From TMED23 sp913054205 (GTDB lineage: Bacteria; Pseudomonadota; Alphaproteobacteria; Rhodospirillales; UBA2165), in the NCBI GenBank assembly GCA_046582495.1, contig JAYGEG010000017.1, positions 1-53,075 on the forward strand: a stretch of 53,075 nt of DNA. Reading direction: 5' to 3'. Made by a program: the position numbers and the translations under genes. Shown here piece after piece: positions 8,591 to 16,694 of the stretch. How positions within the stretch are numbered: position 1 is the first letter of the stretch; each line of letters begins with the position of its first letter. The notes under the pieces are model-generated. The model searched no databases. It saw only the letters and a program-made list of their open reading frames with translations, and was not told the origin of the DNA.

Positions 8591-8632
8591 GAAAAACCAA
8601 GAAGTTCACAAAGAACGCAAAGGAATAAAAGT

Positions 8633-8722
8633 TGGATGCGCGGATCAAGTCCGCGCATGACGGTGAGGTTTGAGATGATGTTTAAAAATAGCCGTCATAG
8701 CCGGGCTTGACCCGGCTATCCA
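8633..8722. repeat. Composite alphaproteobacterial palindromic repeat
   Basis: Two short hairpins in inverse orientation: TGGATGCGCGGATCAAGTCC continuing to GCGCATGACGG (8633-8663), and CCGTCATAGCCGGGCTTGAC continuing to CCGGCTATCCA (8692-8722). The outer ends TGGAT and ATCCA, and the inner ends ATGACGG and CCGTCAT, are complementary, so the unit can also fold as one long hairpin. This is the well-known 'CGTCAT..GGGCTTGACCC..ATCCA' type. A second composite of the same layout is at 31257-31329. Confidence 0.75.
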
Positions 8723-8783
8723 CCTTGCGTAGTTGAAATAGTAATTTCACCAAAGAGTTCACAGGGGTTCTAAATTCACCTCC

Positions 8784-8878
8784 ACCTTAATCCCCTCCCA
8801 TCAAGGGAGGGGAAAAAAGAATAGCCCTTCCCTTGATGGAGGAGGCCAAAATAATCTAATGGGGTAGGGGTGATTAAC
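8784..8878. repeat. CCCTCCC/GGGAGGG palindrome pair
   Basis: CACCTCCACCTTAATCCCCT followed by CCCATCAAGGGAGGGG forms a hairpin, and CCCTTCCCTTGATGGAGGAGG with the downstream GGGGTAGGGGTGA forms a mirror partner. The same CCCTC-N-CCCATCAAGGGAG family recurs at 14129-14228, 30660-30810, 31154-31195, 38362-38402 and 42794-42835. The rest of 8150-9013 (8150-8304, 8723-8783, 8879-9013) is AT-rich and shows no gene. Confidence 0.65.
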
Positions 8879-9013
8879 AAATACTCTTTGGCTGTAAATA
8901 TCGAATGCGCTACACTTATTAGAAGGTGTACGGAAAAGAGTTGGTTTCGGTATAGATGATAAAATACGACCGCAATTTCAATTTCAAACCTGTTCAAATG
9001 GTGGATCAGCGGC

Positions 9014-9688
9014 ATGATTGAATACCTGGTTTCGGTACTAAGAGTTAAAGCCGCAATTAAATATGCGATTTTGCTTCCACTCGTATTGATAAGCACGACA
9101 TTCGATAGTTTTGCTCTGATGAGGTCATCGATTGAAATACATGAATCTATTTCGGCGCGTGACTTTCAGCGGTTTAGCTATTTACTAAAAAACCTTAATC
9201 CCGCTGTAGAGAGAAAGAATATTCTCTTCCTAGATTGGGGAGACGTACTGATCTTAAGAATAAATGACGCCAACTATTGTGAGAAAATATTATGTCTCAA
9301 CCTATGTGGTCAAAAACTGCAATAAACAATTTTGTCCATATGCAAGCGCCTTAGCCGGTAGAAACGTAAATAAACCTGATCACTTTTCGAAAGAACGAAT
9401 TGCAAATGGTAATGGTGTTATTATCACCGATGAATTTGAAGATAAGGAAATTTACATATTTTTATTGTTGATCCTAAGAACCCGGGGTTTGTCAGCGTTG
9501 GTGGTAGCTCCATCAAGAATAAACCCAAAGGAGAAGGAAAATCGTTTTTAAACAAATCAATTAGAATTGGTGAAAAAGGAGATAACCCGAAAAATGATAA
9601 CGCCGTGAAAAATATGGCTTTCGACAGTGACCTGAGCTACAAAAATTACCTTCAATATTTGGAAGATTTGTTTAAGCGTGTTCCGTAA
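9014..9688 (+). pseudogene. Unrecognised secreted-protein gene broken by two compensating frameshifts
   Basis: Three overlapping open stretches together look like one gene. The first (9014-9325) has a hydrophobic, signal-like start (IKYAILLPLVLISTTF). The second, shifted by one frame (9264 to about 9463), holds CNKQFCPYASALAG and GVIITDEFEDKEIYIF. The third (about 9459-9688) returns to the first frame with FIVDPKNPGFVSVGG and ends NYLQYLEDLFKRVP. The second and third join smoothly if one T is added to the T5 run at 9459-9463. The frames go 2-0-2, as expected from one insertion and one deletion. The protein would be about 224 residues. I do not recognise the family. A sequencing error at the T run cannot be excluded. 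Confidence 0.5.
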
Positions 9689-9765
9689 TGACAACTCCCA
9701 CCCATACCGAAACCACTGGTTTTCCGTTCAGGTTAGCAATTTCCTCTGTATTCTTTGAGGTTATT

Positions 9766-9822
9766 AATTCGGTGACAGTTTATACTCAAGAGTAAACTGT
9801 CACCGAATTATTGAAGATGTCC
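9766..9822. repeat. REP-like palindrome (GGTGACAGTTTA type)
   Basis: AATTCGGTGACAGTTTA (9766-9782) and TAAACTGTCACCGAATT (9793-9809) form a perfect 17-bp inverted repeat with a 10-base loop, followed by ATTGAAGATGTCCCC. It has the AATT-ended architecture of the GGGGACATGTAC repeats at 8542 and 42720 but a different stem. It lies between the broken gene and the convergent CoA-transferase gene and could also act as a transcription terminator for either strand. Confidence 0.7.
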
Positions 9823-9830
9823 CCGGATGG

Positions 9831-11048
9831 CTAAGCCATCTCAACGATCTCGCCATCAACAAGCTCAGAAACTTTCGCATCATCATATCCCAACACATCT
9901 CGCAGTACCCAGTCAGTGTCGTGCCCCAATTTCGGCGCAGCATTTTTCGGAAGCTCCGGGGCCTCTGATAGGTGAATGGGTGAGCGGGTGAAGGCGTATT
10001 CGCCGACTTCAGGATCATCGATTGGCATCAACATGCCGCGGGCTTTAACTTGCGGATCTTCGAATATATCTTCAGCCGTATAAACCGGGCCTGTTGGTAC
10101 GCCGATCTCGTTGAGTGTATCAACCGCGTCGTCACGGCTGAGGTCAGCCAGCCAACTTTCGATAATCGGTTGGATAAATTTGGCGTTGGCAGCGCGCTCT
10201 GTACCGCCTTTGCAGCGCTCGTCGTCTTTTAAGTCTTCGCGGCCCATGGCTTCACACAGCCGTCCCCAAATCCGGTTGTCCGGCACGTTGAGGGCGATAT
10301 AGCCGTCTTTGGTTTTAAACGCGCCGCGGGGGAAGAGGTTCTTCGGCCGACCGCGCTCCGGCGATTGTCCGGCGGTTGAGAACAGCGTCACCATGGATTC
10401 GTTCAGCGACAGCATATTATCGAACATGGCACTGTCGACGAGTTGGCCGCGGCCGGTGCGTTCGCGCATAAACAACGCCTGCATGATGCCAAACGACGTC
10501 ACCATGCCGGTATAAATATCGGCCATACCGTAGATCGTCCAGGACGGCGGCTTATCTTCAAAGCCAACCAAATTCATAATGCCGCTCATTGCTTCTGCGA
10601 CAATGTCGAAAGCCGGTCGGTCTGCGTAGGGGCCGCGGTAGCCTTCCAATTGACCAAAGCCGGAAATCAACGCCCAGATGAGTTTTGGATTGCTGTCTTT
10701 GAGCTGATCATAAGAAAGGCCAATTTTTTTCATCGAACCAGGACGCAAATTTTCAACCACCACGTCGGCAGTCTTGGCGAGATCTTTAAAGACGGCTTGT
10801 CCTTCGGGTTTGGAGAGATCAAGGGCCAGACTTTTTTTATTGCGGTTATAGCCCATATAGCCAGCGGCTTTTTTGACACCATCTTTTTCGACAAAGGGTG
10901 GCATCGAGCGGCGCGGATCACCTATTTTGGGCCGTTCAATTTTGATGACTTCTGCGCCGGCATCGGCCAGAAGCATGGTGCAATAGGGCCCGGCCATATA
11001 TTGCTCGAGCCCGATGATGCGGATGCCGTCTAGAGGTCTGGTGGTCAT
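9831..11048 (-). CDS. CaiB/BaiF family (class III) CoA-transferase
   Basis: A 405-residue class III CoA-transferase, which moves CoA between carboxylic acids through an aspartyl-CoA thioester. The N-terminal LDGIRIIGLEQYMAGPYCTM and GAEVIKIERP are typical, as is the NRNKKSLALDLSKPEG segment; the catalytic Asp is probably Asp148 in RPAFDIVAEAMSG. The GRGQLVDSAMFD motif and the C-terminal APKLGHDTD follow the family pattern. It lies three bases after the thiolase stop, so the two form a tight operon likely to activate and then thiolytically cleave an acid. Formyl-CoA, carnitine and mesaconyl types cannot be separated from the sequence. Confidence 0.93.
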   Translation of the reverse strand: MTTRPLDGIRIIGLEQYMAGPYCTMLLADAGAEVIKIERPKIGDPRRSMPPFVEKDGVKKAAGYMGYNRNKKSLALDLSKPEGQAVFKDLAKTADVVVENLRPGSMKKIGLSYDQLKDSNPKLIWALISGFGQLEGYRGPYADRPAFDIVAEAMSGIMNLVGFEDKPPSWTIYGMADIYTGMVTSFGIMQALFMRERTGRGQLVDSAMFDNMLSLNESMVTLFSTAGQSPERGRPKNLFPRGAFKTKDGYIALNVPDNRIWGRLCEAMGREDLKDDERCKGGTERAANAKFIQPIIESWLADLSRDDAVDTLNEIGVPTGPVYTAEDIFEDPQVKARGMLMPIDDPEVGEYAFTRSPIHLSEAPELPKNAAPKLGHDTDWVLRDVLGYDDAKVSELVDGEIVEMA

Positions 11049-11051
11049 GGA

Positions 11052-12308
11052 TTAACGCTCTCCGATCCACTCAACCAAGGTGGCGGAACCCATGCCAACG
11101 CCAACGCAAAGCGTGGCTAATCCGTAGAACGGCTTGTCTTTTGGCATGTCCGGTGCGCGGCGTTTCATCTCATGCATCAAGGTGACCAGAATGCGCGATC
11201 CCGAGCAGCCCGTCGGATGACCGAGCGCAATCGCGCCGCCATTGACGTTGACTTTCGCTGCATCAAGGCCGAGTTGGCGCATGCAGCCGATGGTTTGCGA
11301 GGCGAAGGCTTCGTTGAGCTCGACCAAGCCAATGTCGTCTATGTTTAGATCAAACCGCTCAAGCAATTTCTCCGTCGCTGGGATCGGACCATAGGCAAAA
11401 TGGCTGGGGTCTGTTCCCGCACTCGCGGAGCCCAGCCAGCGCAGCATCGGCTTCAAGCCAAGTTCATCGGCTTTGTCTCGGCTCGCCAATAATAACGCCG
11501 CCGCGCCATCATTGATGCCGGAGGAATTGCCCGCCGTGACCGAGCCGTCCTTTTTGAAAGCTGGGCGGAGTTTGCCAAGACTGTCACTATCGATGGCAAG
11601 TTCATACCTGCCATTGGTTTTTTCATATCGTGGATGCTCATCGGTATCGACGAGGATCGGGTCACCGCGTCGCTGCGGTACGGCGATTGGCACGATCTCG
11701 TCATCAAATTTGCCGTCATTGATGGCGGCGATGGCGCGGGTGTGGCTTTCGAGCGAATAGGCGTCTTGATCGGTCCGGCTGATTTGCATTTCTTCGGCGA
11801 TCACTTCGGCCCCTTCGCCAAGGCTGACAATTGGATACATCTCATCCATCTTTGGATTGTTGAAGCGCCATCCCACCGTGGTGTCCCACATTTTGGGCGG
11901 CGTCGTGGTCGGTACGCGGTCCGGCTTCATCATCGACCAGGGCGCCCGGCTCATGCATTCAACACCCGAGCCAATCGCCAGATCGCCTTCGCCGACCATG
12001 ATCGTTTTGGCGGCAAAATTGACGGCCTCTAAGGCCGAAGAGCAATTGCGATTGATGGTTACACCCGGCACTTCTTTTGGCAGTCCGGCCAACAATACTG
12101 ACATGCGGGCGACGTCTCTGTTGTCTTCGCCGCCTTGGTTGCCGCAGCCGGCAAAAACCTCGGTCAATAGCGCCGGATCAATGCCGGTACGCTCGATTAG
12201 CGCTTTGTAGGTTTCAGCAAGAAGATCATCGGGTCTGACGCTCGACAACGCACCGCCCATTTTTCCGATTGGCGTGCGTACGCCATCAACGATTACGACT
12301 TCAGTCAC
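11052..12308 (-). CDS. Thiolase (acetyl-CoA acyltransferase)
   Basis: A 418-residue thiolase from a GTG start (12308) with AAAGGAT upstream. The acylated Cys89 is in NRNCSSALEA, the histidine His364 in GGAIALGHPTGCSGSR, and the second cysteine Cys401 in the C-terminal CVGVGMGSATLVE, so all catalytic residues are present. It should cleave a 3-ketoacyl-CoA (or condense acetyl-CoA) in the cytoplasm. It is slightly longer than the usual 390-400 residues, mainly in the loop domain around residues 130-170. Its neighbours are a CoA-transferase and a VOC-family enzyme, suggesting the end of an aromatic or dicarboxylate breakdown route. Confidence 0.94.
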   Translation of the reverse strand: MTEVVIVDGVRTPIGKMGGALSSVRPDDLLAETYKALIERTGIDPALLTEVFAGCGNQGGEDNRDVARMSVLLAGLPKEVPGVTINRNCSSALEAVNFAAKTIMVGEGDLAIGSGVECMSRAPWSMMKPDRVPTTTPPKMWDTTVGWRFNNPKMDEMYPIVSLGEGAEVIAEEMQISRTDQDAYSLESHTRAIAAINDGKFDDEIVPIAVPQRRGDPILVDTDEHPRYEKTNGRYELAIDSDSLGKLRPAFKKDGSVTAGNSSGINDGAAALLLASRDKADELGLKPMLRWLGSASAGTDPSHFAYGPIPATEKLLERFDLNIDDIGLVELNEAFASQTIGCMRQLGLDAAKVNVNGGAIALGHPTGCSGSRILVTLMHEMKRRAPDMPKDKPFYGLATLCVGVGMGSATLVEWIGER

Positions 12309-12334
12309 AATTTTATCCTTTAAGCTTAAGAGAT

Positions 12335-12886
12335 TTATACTTCGGCGACCTTGGCTTCTTCGATACGCTCGCCTTCATAGGAAACGAATGTTCCATCCTC
12401 GTCAATCGACGCCATATCGCAAAAGATTTCTAGGCGGTGCCCATCCGGATCTAAAACATAAAAGCTTTCATTCTCACCCCAAGACCCTTCGCCGCGAGGG
12501 TCATACGCACTGTGCACGACAGGCCCACGAATAATTTCGATATCCATTTCTTTCACCTGCGCCTGCATCTCCAGCCAGGCGTCGCGGTCGTGACACTGCC
12601 AAGCTAAATGATGGAAGAGGGTTGTTCCTTCAATATTATCTTGTGCATTTCGGGCGCGATATTTTTTACCTGGCGTATGAGAGAGAACCATGTCGTGATG
12701 ATTGCTGTTTCTGAGGCGCAAAAAGGCCAGTTCTACTGGAATGGCCTCGACCTCACCGGCTTCATGGCGCTCAGTCAGCTTGTAGCCGAACAGCTTGCGA
12801 TAAAACGCAATTGATTTTTCCATATCGGATACATCGATTGCCATGTGGTGGAATAATTTGATTGGGTTTCTTTCGGTCATCGCCAT
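12335..12886 (-). CDS. VOC-superfamily protein (extradiol dioxygenase/glyoxalase-like)
   Basis: A 183-residue vicinal-oxygen-chelate protein with two beta-alpha-beta-beta-beta modules. The first opens with KLFHHMAIDVSDMEKSIAFY, the second with GTTLFHHLAWQCHDRDAW, and the end has YVLDPDGHRLEIFCDM. His in the HHMAID and HHLAW strands and Glu in LEIFCDM are the expected metal ligands. The ATG at 12886 is chosen; a TTG 21 bases earlier is the only longer option. It could be a ring-cleaving dioxygenase, an isomerase or a glyoxalase. It lies 26 bases upstream of the thiolase in the same direction. Confidence 0.88.
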   Translation of the reverse strand: MAMTERNPIKLFHHMAIDVSDMEKSIAFYRKLFGYKLTERHEAGEVEAIPVELAFLRLRNSNHHDMVLSHTPGKKYRARNAQDNIEGTTLFHHLAWQCHDRDAWLEMQAQVKEMDIEIIRGPVVHSAYDPRGEGSWGENESFYVLDPDGHRLEIFCDMASIDEDGTFVSYEGERIEEAKVAEV

Positions 12887-12964
12887 TTCTCTATCATTAG
12901 TCTGCAAAATTCTTGTGCGCCATATTACGCATCAAAACACATAAAGCCAGCCAGAAATACACAA

Positions 12965-12985
12965 AAATCCCACATTATGGGATTT
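12965..12985. promoter_or_regulatory. Candidate operator AAATCCCA-N5-TGGGATTT
   Basis: A perfect 8-bp inverted repeat with a five-base spacer (CATTA), midway in the gap between the divergent VOC gene (12886) and the dioxygenase gene (13072). This is the size and shape of a dimeric regulator site. No regulator gene is adjacent, so the cognate protein is unknown. Confidence 0.5.
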
Positions 12986-13014
12986 GTCCAATAAGTGAAC
13001 GTGCTTTTAAATAA

Positions 13015-13053
13015 TCTACCCCGGGGTAGATTTAATTTGTAGATTTAATTTGT
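13015..13053. promoter_or_regulatory. 16-bp perfect palindrome plus 13-bp tandem repeat before the dioxygenase gene
   Basis: TCTACCCCGGGGTAGA (13015-13030) is a perfect palindrome. It runs into AGATTTAATTTGT repeated twice head to tail (13028-13040 and 13041-13053), ending 18 bases before the ATG at 13072. The arrangement looks like a second regulatory site, or an mRNA leader structure, specific to the rightward gene. Confidence 0.45.
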
Positions 13054-13071
13054 TAAGCTTTGAAAAGCGTT

Positions 13072-14121
13072 ATGGGAGATTTTAGATTGCACCAAGAAGT
13101 AACAGGCACTGCAAACTGGCTCGGTAAAGACCTGCAGGAGTCTGACGCCTGGATTCGTGTTTTGACGAATGGCGAGATCGCGGAGATTGAGGCGGCGTTG
13201 GTCTATGTAAAGTCGGCGGGTTTGTCGCCTAAGGACCTCACCGCAGATGATTTTCCGCTGCCGTCTTTGTCTGGCTTGCTGGCTGATATGCGGATCGAAC
13301 TTGAAGAAGGGCTTGGCATCAAACTGTTGCGTGGTTTTCCGACGGAAGATTTTTCAAAGGATGATCTTCGCCTTATATATTGGGGCATCGGCCTCCATGT
13401 CGGGTGCGCTGTGTCGCAAAGCAAGCGCAATGACTTTCTCGGCGATGTTCGTGATTTGGGCACCGGCCTCGATGGACCCAAGTTTCGCGGCTACACCAGC
13501 AATGGTGAGCTGACCTATCATGTCGATGCCGCGGACGTCACCGGGCTCTTTTGTTTGCGCGCCGCCAAAGAAGGCGGGCTCAGCCGGATCGTCAGCTCGG
13601 TCGCAATCCACAACGAGATTTTGCAGAGCCGGCCCGATTTGTTAGAAGCGCTCTACGAGCCGATTTGGTGGAGCATGCAGGGCAACGAGTTGCCGAATGT
13701 GCCCGGATTTTATACCCAGCCGGTCTTTGGTATCGAGAATGGTTTTTTCGCCTGCCGCTATACCCGCACCCATATTCGCTCGGCAGAAATGAACCCGGAT
13801 GTGCCAGACTTAACACCGGCGCAAAGCGAAGCAATGGATCTGATTGATGAGATTTCTGCCCGGCCGGCGTTTCACCTCACCATGATGTTCGAGCCTGGAG
13901 ATATCCAATTCCTCAACAATCACCTGACGCTCCACACGCGGACAGCATTTGAAGATTTCGAGGAAGACGATAAAAAGCGCCACCTGTTGCGGCTCTGGTT
14001 AAGCTTGCCGAACGGCCGCCCTTTAAACGAAAGTTTTAAGCCGTTCTACCGAGATGTTTCGGCTGGCGCTGTTCGCGGTGGCTTTCCCGGCGAAGGCGAG
14101 CCGCAGTTCACGACGATCTAG
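13072..14121 (+). CDS. TauD/TfdA-type Fe(II)/2-oxoglutarate dioxygenase
   Basis: A 349-residue protein from ATG 13072; a TTG twelve bases earlier is possible and neither has a clear ribosome site. The iron-binding HxD is in YHVDAADVTG (His150, Asp152). The distal ligand region reads DIQFLNNHLTLHTR, with the likely His in LHTR (about 288), and an Arg in HLLRLWL (about 307) for 2-oxoglutarate. The FEPGDIQFLNN and LWLSLPNGRPL segments match the group annotated as TauD-like proteins in aromatic and fatty-acid-derived pathways. Probably hydroxylates a small cytoplasmic substrate. Divergent from the VOC-thiolase-CoA-transferase unit across a palindrome-rich gap. Confidence 0.87.
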   Translation: MGDFRLHQEVTGTANWLGKDLQESDAWIRVLTNGEIAEIEAALVYVKSAGLSPKDLTADDFPLPSLSGLLADMRIELEEGLGIKLLRGFPTEDFSKDDLRLIYWGIGLHVGCAVSQSKRNDFLGDVRDLGTGLDGPKFRGYTSNGELTYHVDAADVTGLFCLRAAKEGGLSRIVSSVAIHNEILQSRPDLLEALYEPIWWSMQGNELPNVPGFYTQPVFGIENGFFACRYTRTHIRSAEMNPDVPDLTPAQSEAMDLIDEISARPAFHLTMMFEPGDIQFLNNHLTLHTRTAFEDFEEDDKKRHLLRLWLSLPNGRPLNESFKPFYRDVSAGAVRGGFPGEGEPQFTTI

Positions 14122-14229
14122 CCCTCCCCCCCTCACCCCAACCCTCTCCCACGAGGGGAGAGGGAGCTATAGTTGACACGGCCAATTCTTCCTCCTCCTT
14201 GATGGGGGAGGATCGAGGAGAGGGTGAAT
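14122..14229. repeat. CCCTC/GAGGG palindromic repeats
   Basis: CCCTCACCCCAACCCTCTCC with ACGAGGGGAGAGGGAG (about 14130-14166) forms a strong hairpin. A second unit, TTCCTCCTCCTTGATGGGGG continuing to AGGATCGAGGAGAGGGTGA, fills about 14189-14227. Together they occupy the whole gap between the convergent dioxygenase and alpha/beta-barrel genes and could end transcription both ways. Confidence 0.7.
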
Positions 14230-14862
14230 TTATGGGGCGTGGATAATTCGTTGGTAAAGTGCTGAAGTCGCGTCTCCAAATTGTTCGCGCACAATCATCC
14301 AGTCAGAATTCTCAAATACGACCCCGTCAGCGAACTCATGCAAAACAAAATGTTTCGGTGCGCCTTCCATTGAGACGTAACGACGCATCCGCAATAGGCC
14401 CTCAAGCTCTGATAGTGCGGGCAGATAGCTACCGACAAACCAGATGTTGAAAGCTTGAGCATCTTCATCCGCAAGTTCAAATCGATCGACATATATGTAA
14501 GGCGCGAAGCCGCCAGCTTCTGAGCTAAGTTCTGGACCCGCCCAGGCATATGTATGGCGCTCGGGATTTTGAAATTTTTCGTGGTAGGCGGCGTCCCTCG
14601 GATTGCGCACCCGCCGCAGCGCTTGATAAGGCTCGCCGTAAAGATGACCCAAGCTCGGCATTTCATAAAGCGTGACAAACTCAGGACCATCGCCGCTCAC
14701 ACGGTCAAAGCTCGCACAGGCGTTGAAGCCGATGTCTAGGCGGGCCGGGAACATATCCTCGATTAACCACGGACGGAAGTCTGCTTGGTCTTCTTCTGCT
14801 AGATCACAGAAGACAGCCAGCATACCGCTACCGCCGCGAGGGCCATCTGTTAGCTTTGTCAT
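14230..14862 (-). CDS. Dimeric alpha/beta-barrel (ferredoxin-like fold) protein of unknown function
   Basis: The frame is open from 15042, but the first sixty residues look non-coding, so ATG 14862 (210 residues) is chosen; ATG 14823 is an alternative, and no ribosome site decides. The protein shows two similar halves. The first has LAVFCDLAEEDQADFRPWL, FNACASFDRV and FVTLYEMPS; the second has VDRFELADEDAQAFNIWFVG, LLRMRRYVS and HFVLHEFAD. Both halves have the strand-helix-strand pattern of EthD/dimeric-barrel proteins. It resembles the divergent neighbour at 15085 in layout. Function unknown; such proteins often sit beside aromatic-degradation genes. Confidence 0.7.
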   Translation of the reverse strand: MTKLTDGPRGGSGMLAVFCDLAEEDQADFRPWLIEDMFPARLDIGFNACASFDRVSGDGPEFVTLYEMPSLGHLYGEPYQALRRVRNPRDAAYHEKFQNPERHTYAWAGPELSSEAGGFAPYIYVDRFELADEDAQAFNIWFVGSYLPALSELEGLLRMRRYVSMEGAPKHFVLHEFADGVVFENSDWMIVREQFGDATSALYQRIIHAP

Positions 14863-15084
14863 TGGGCGACTTAACCACAGCGGACCGAGAGTGCACAGAA
14901 AAAATAACTTCCCCGCAACCCGGGATTGCGGGCTCACGAGCGAAGCGCAACACTTATTGCTTTCGAGAAAATTGATTGACCCCCGAACTAGAGTCATAGA
15001 AAAAGTAAAATTTAAGGAGCCAATTGATTTTACAGATGCCATTTAACCACGTTTGATGATTATAATTTTCTTGAGGTAATGAGA

Positions 15085-15819
15085 ATGAGTGAAGTACTAA
15101 AAGCCGAGTGGTTTGACCTTGCCGAAGATAGCAAAGCCGAGATGTGGTCCTGGTTGCATACGGAATATCTGCCGGCGGTCCAAGCGGCGCAGGGTGTTGC
15201 CTGGGTCGGTCACTACGACATCGTCGAACAACCGGACCGGCCTTATATTGAAGGTGCGCCCAGAAAAAAATCAACGACGGATCCAAGCGTTCCGACCGGT
15301 TGGCAAAATGTCATTTTGACCGCTGCTGCTTCGCCGGAAGTCTTTTTCGGGCCAAATAATCCGGTTGATGCATTGATCGAGGAGCATTCCGACAAGCTTG
15401 GGACCCGAGAAAATTTTCGCGACGCCGTCTTTATCGAAGAACAGGTGATCAATGCACCCGAGCAACGGACGCTGCCCTACGGCATGGGGCCACCACCAGC
15501 GATGCAACTCGGCAATTATAATACCGATACGCCAGAGGATGAGATCGAATTGGCCCGGTGGTATCGCTCGGAACGCTTTCCCCGGGTTTCAGTATCCCGC
15601 GGCATGATCCGCGGCCGCAAGATGCTGTCGATCGCGGGCTGGCCCAAACACGGTGTGCTCTGGGAATTTACCGATTTGCCAGAGGGCGAGTTTACCTTCG
15701 AGCCGCGCTTTGTTGAAGCCGATCGGGGTGAGGAATGGACAGGTCGTCACGTGCTTGAATATGTCACTCACTCTCATCAAGGCCCCCATTGTGGTCGCCG
15801 CGTCTGGCCGGTGGTATAG
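15085..15819 (+). CDS. Dimeric alpha/beta-barrel family protein of unknown function
   Basis: A 244-residue cytoplasmic protein. ATG 15085 is taken because GAGG lies eight bases upstream; another ATG six bases earlier is too close to it. It has two similar halves: AEWFDLAEDSKAEMWSWLHT with VAWVGHYDIVE, then DEIELARWYRSERFPRVSVS with HGVLWEFTDL. The WYRSERFPRV and hydrophobic-strand pattern is that of double-domain EthD-like/dimeric alpha-beta barrels. With the divergent gene at 14862 it forms a paralogous pair sharing a 220-base promoter gap. No catalytic motif is evident. Confidence 0.75.
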   Translation: MSEVLKAEWFDLAEDSKAEMWSWLHTEYLPAVQAAQGVAWVGHYDIVEQPDRPYIEGAPRKKSTTDPSVPTGWQNVILTAAASPEVFFGPNNPVDALIEEHSDKLGTRENFRDAVFIEEQVINAPEQRTLPYGMGPPPAMQLGNYNTDTPEDEIELARWYRSERFPRVSVSRGMIRGRKMLSIAGWPKHGVLWEFTDLPEGEFTFEPRFVEADRGEEWTGRHVLEYVTHSHQGPHCGRRVWPVV

Positions 15820-15947
15820 GTCGGGCGTCCTCGTATATGGCACGCCGCTAAATTTTGAATCCACAGAGATAAATTTTAAAAACCCGCTTAATTCTTTGAG
15901 CGGCATAGGATGATTACTTTGAATTTTCAATAACACTAAAAAAACAC

Positions 15948-15980
15948 TTGACTATTATAATAAATATCAGTATATATAAT
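15948..15980 (+). promoter_or_regulatory. Sigma-70-type promoter before the 16006 gene
   Basis: TTGACT (15948-15953) is followed after 17 bases by TATATA (15971-15976), which overlaps a TATAAT at 15975-15980. The region is very AT-rich, and the gene's ATG follows 26 bases after the -10 box with AAGGA five bases ahead of it. It looks like a strong constitutive promoter. Confidence 0.6.
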
Positions 15981-16005
15981 ACAAAAAAATACTGAAAGGA
16001 CAAAA

Positions 16006-16248
16006 ATGAGTAATTTTATCCCATATGCAACACTAAATCTTGATTATCTGACTGCACCACGACGAGTAGGACAGTGGCGGAAATCAGCCGAAAAATTTAG
16101 CGTTTGGCTCGGCGATGCCGTAGATGTCTGGCTCGATCGTCTCATGGCAGATGCACCGGACGCCTCCGACCTAAATCAAGCGCGCCTTGATCTCAACATT
16201 TACGGCGGTAAAATTGACTTCGAAAGGCGAGAACCATGGTGTTTCTAG
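16006..16248 (+). CDS. Unrecognised 80-residue protein, first gene of a two-gene unit
   Basis: It starts at ATG 16006 with GAAAGGA five bases upstream and a strong-looking promoter. The product begins MSNFIPYATLNLDYLTAPRR and ends DFERREPWCF. It is soluble, amphipathic and rich in Asp, Leu and Trp, without signal peptide, membrane segment or known motif. Its last 13 bases overlap the start of the next gene, so translation is probably coupled. I do not recognise the family. Confidence 0.65.
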   Translation: MSNFIPYATLNLDYLTAPRRVGQWRKSAEKFSVWLGDAVDVWLDRLMADAPDASDLNQARLDLNIYGGKIDFERREPWCF

Positions 16249-16694
16249 ATAAATACACAGCGGTTGATGTCGAACGAGACGTTAGTCAGGATGCCCTTGA
16301 AAAAGCCAAGCATAAATTGATCTCCGCCATCAACGCGCAAATCGACAATGTGAAAAATCCGGGACAACTTAATAACCGCGGTAAACCGATCCGTGACTGG
16401 TCGTTTCGCAACGATGCTGGCGATCTCTATACTCAGATAAGATTTGGCACCCGGCCTATCGAGTTTTCAACCGGCAAGTCTTTCGCCATTGCCGCATCGG
16501 AAGATCTGATCCCGTTTTATACCGACGTTATCGAAGCGGTTGAGGCCGGAGAGCTTGACGACATCATTGATGCTGCTCGGAAAATTGGCGCCCGTGGACA
16601 CGGCCGGCGGCATGGCAGACATGGCGGCGATGCAAATGGGCGCAGCCGAAGAGGAAGGCGCCATGAACGTCATGAAATCCAGGGTGAATCATAA
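16236..16694 (+). CDS. Unrecognised 152-residue protein, possibly frameshifted near its 3' end
   Basis: It overlaps the 16006 gene by 13 bases. Residues 1-117 look like an ordinary globular protein (for example WSFRNDAGDLYTQIRFGTRP and VIEAVEAGELDDIIDAARKI). The last 35 residues in the annotated frame are an odd Gly/Arg/His tail. From 16588 the +1 frame reads APVDTAGGMADMAAMQMGAA and on to a stop at 16699-16701, a more natural Met/Ala-rich helix continuing the acidic helix before it. A one-base deletion near 16587-16590, real or from sequencing, would explain this. Function unknown. Confidence 0.6.
   Translation: MVFLDKYTAVDVERDVSQDALEKAKHKLISAINAQIDNVKNPGQLNNRGKPIRDWSFRNDAGDLYTQIRFGTRPIEFSTGKSFAIAASEDLIPFYTDVIEAVEAGELDDIIDAARKIGARGHGRRHGRHGGDANGRSRRGRRHERHEIQGES

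Noticed and set aside
8542..9830. CRISPR array or tRNA/rRNA in the repeat-rich gap
   Set aside because: Repeats are single palindromes without regular spacers, and no cloverleaf with CCA end or rRNA core sequence is seen.
10443..11033. A 196-codon plus-strand frame
   Set aside because: It is antisense to the CaiB/BaiF CoA-transferase, has no ribosome site, and its translation is His/Phe-rich without domains.
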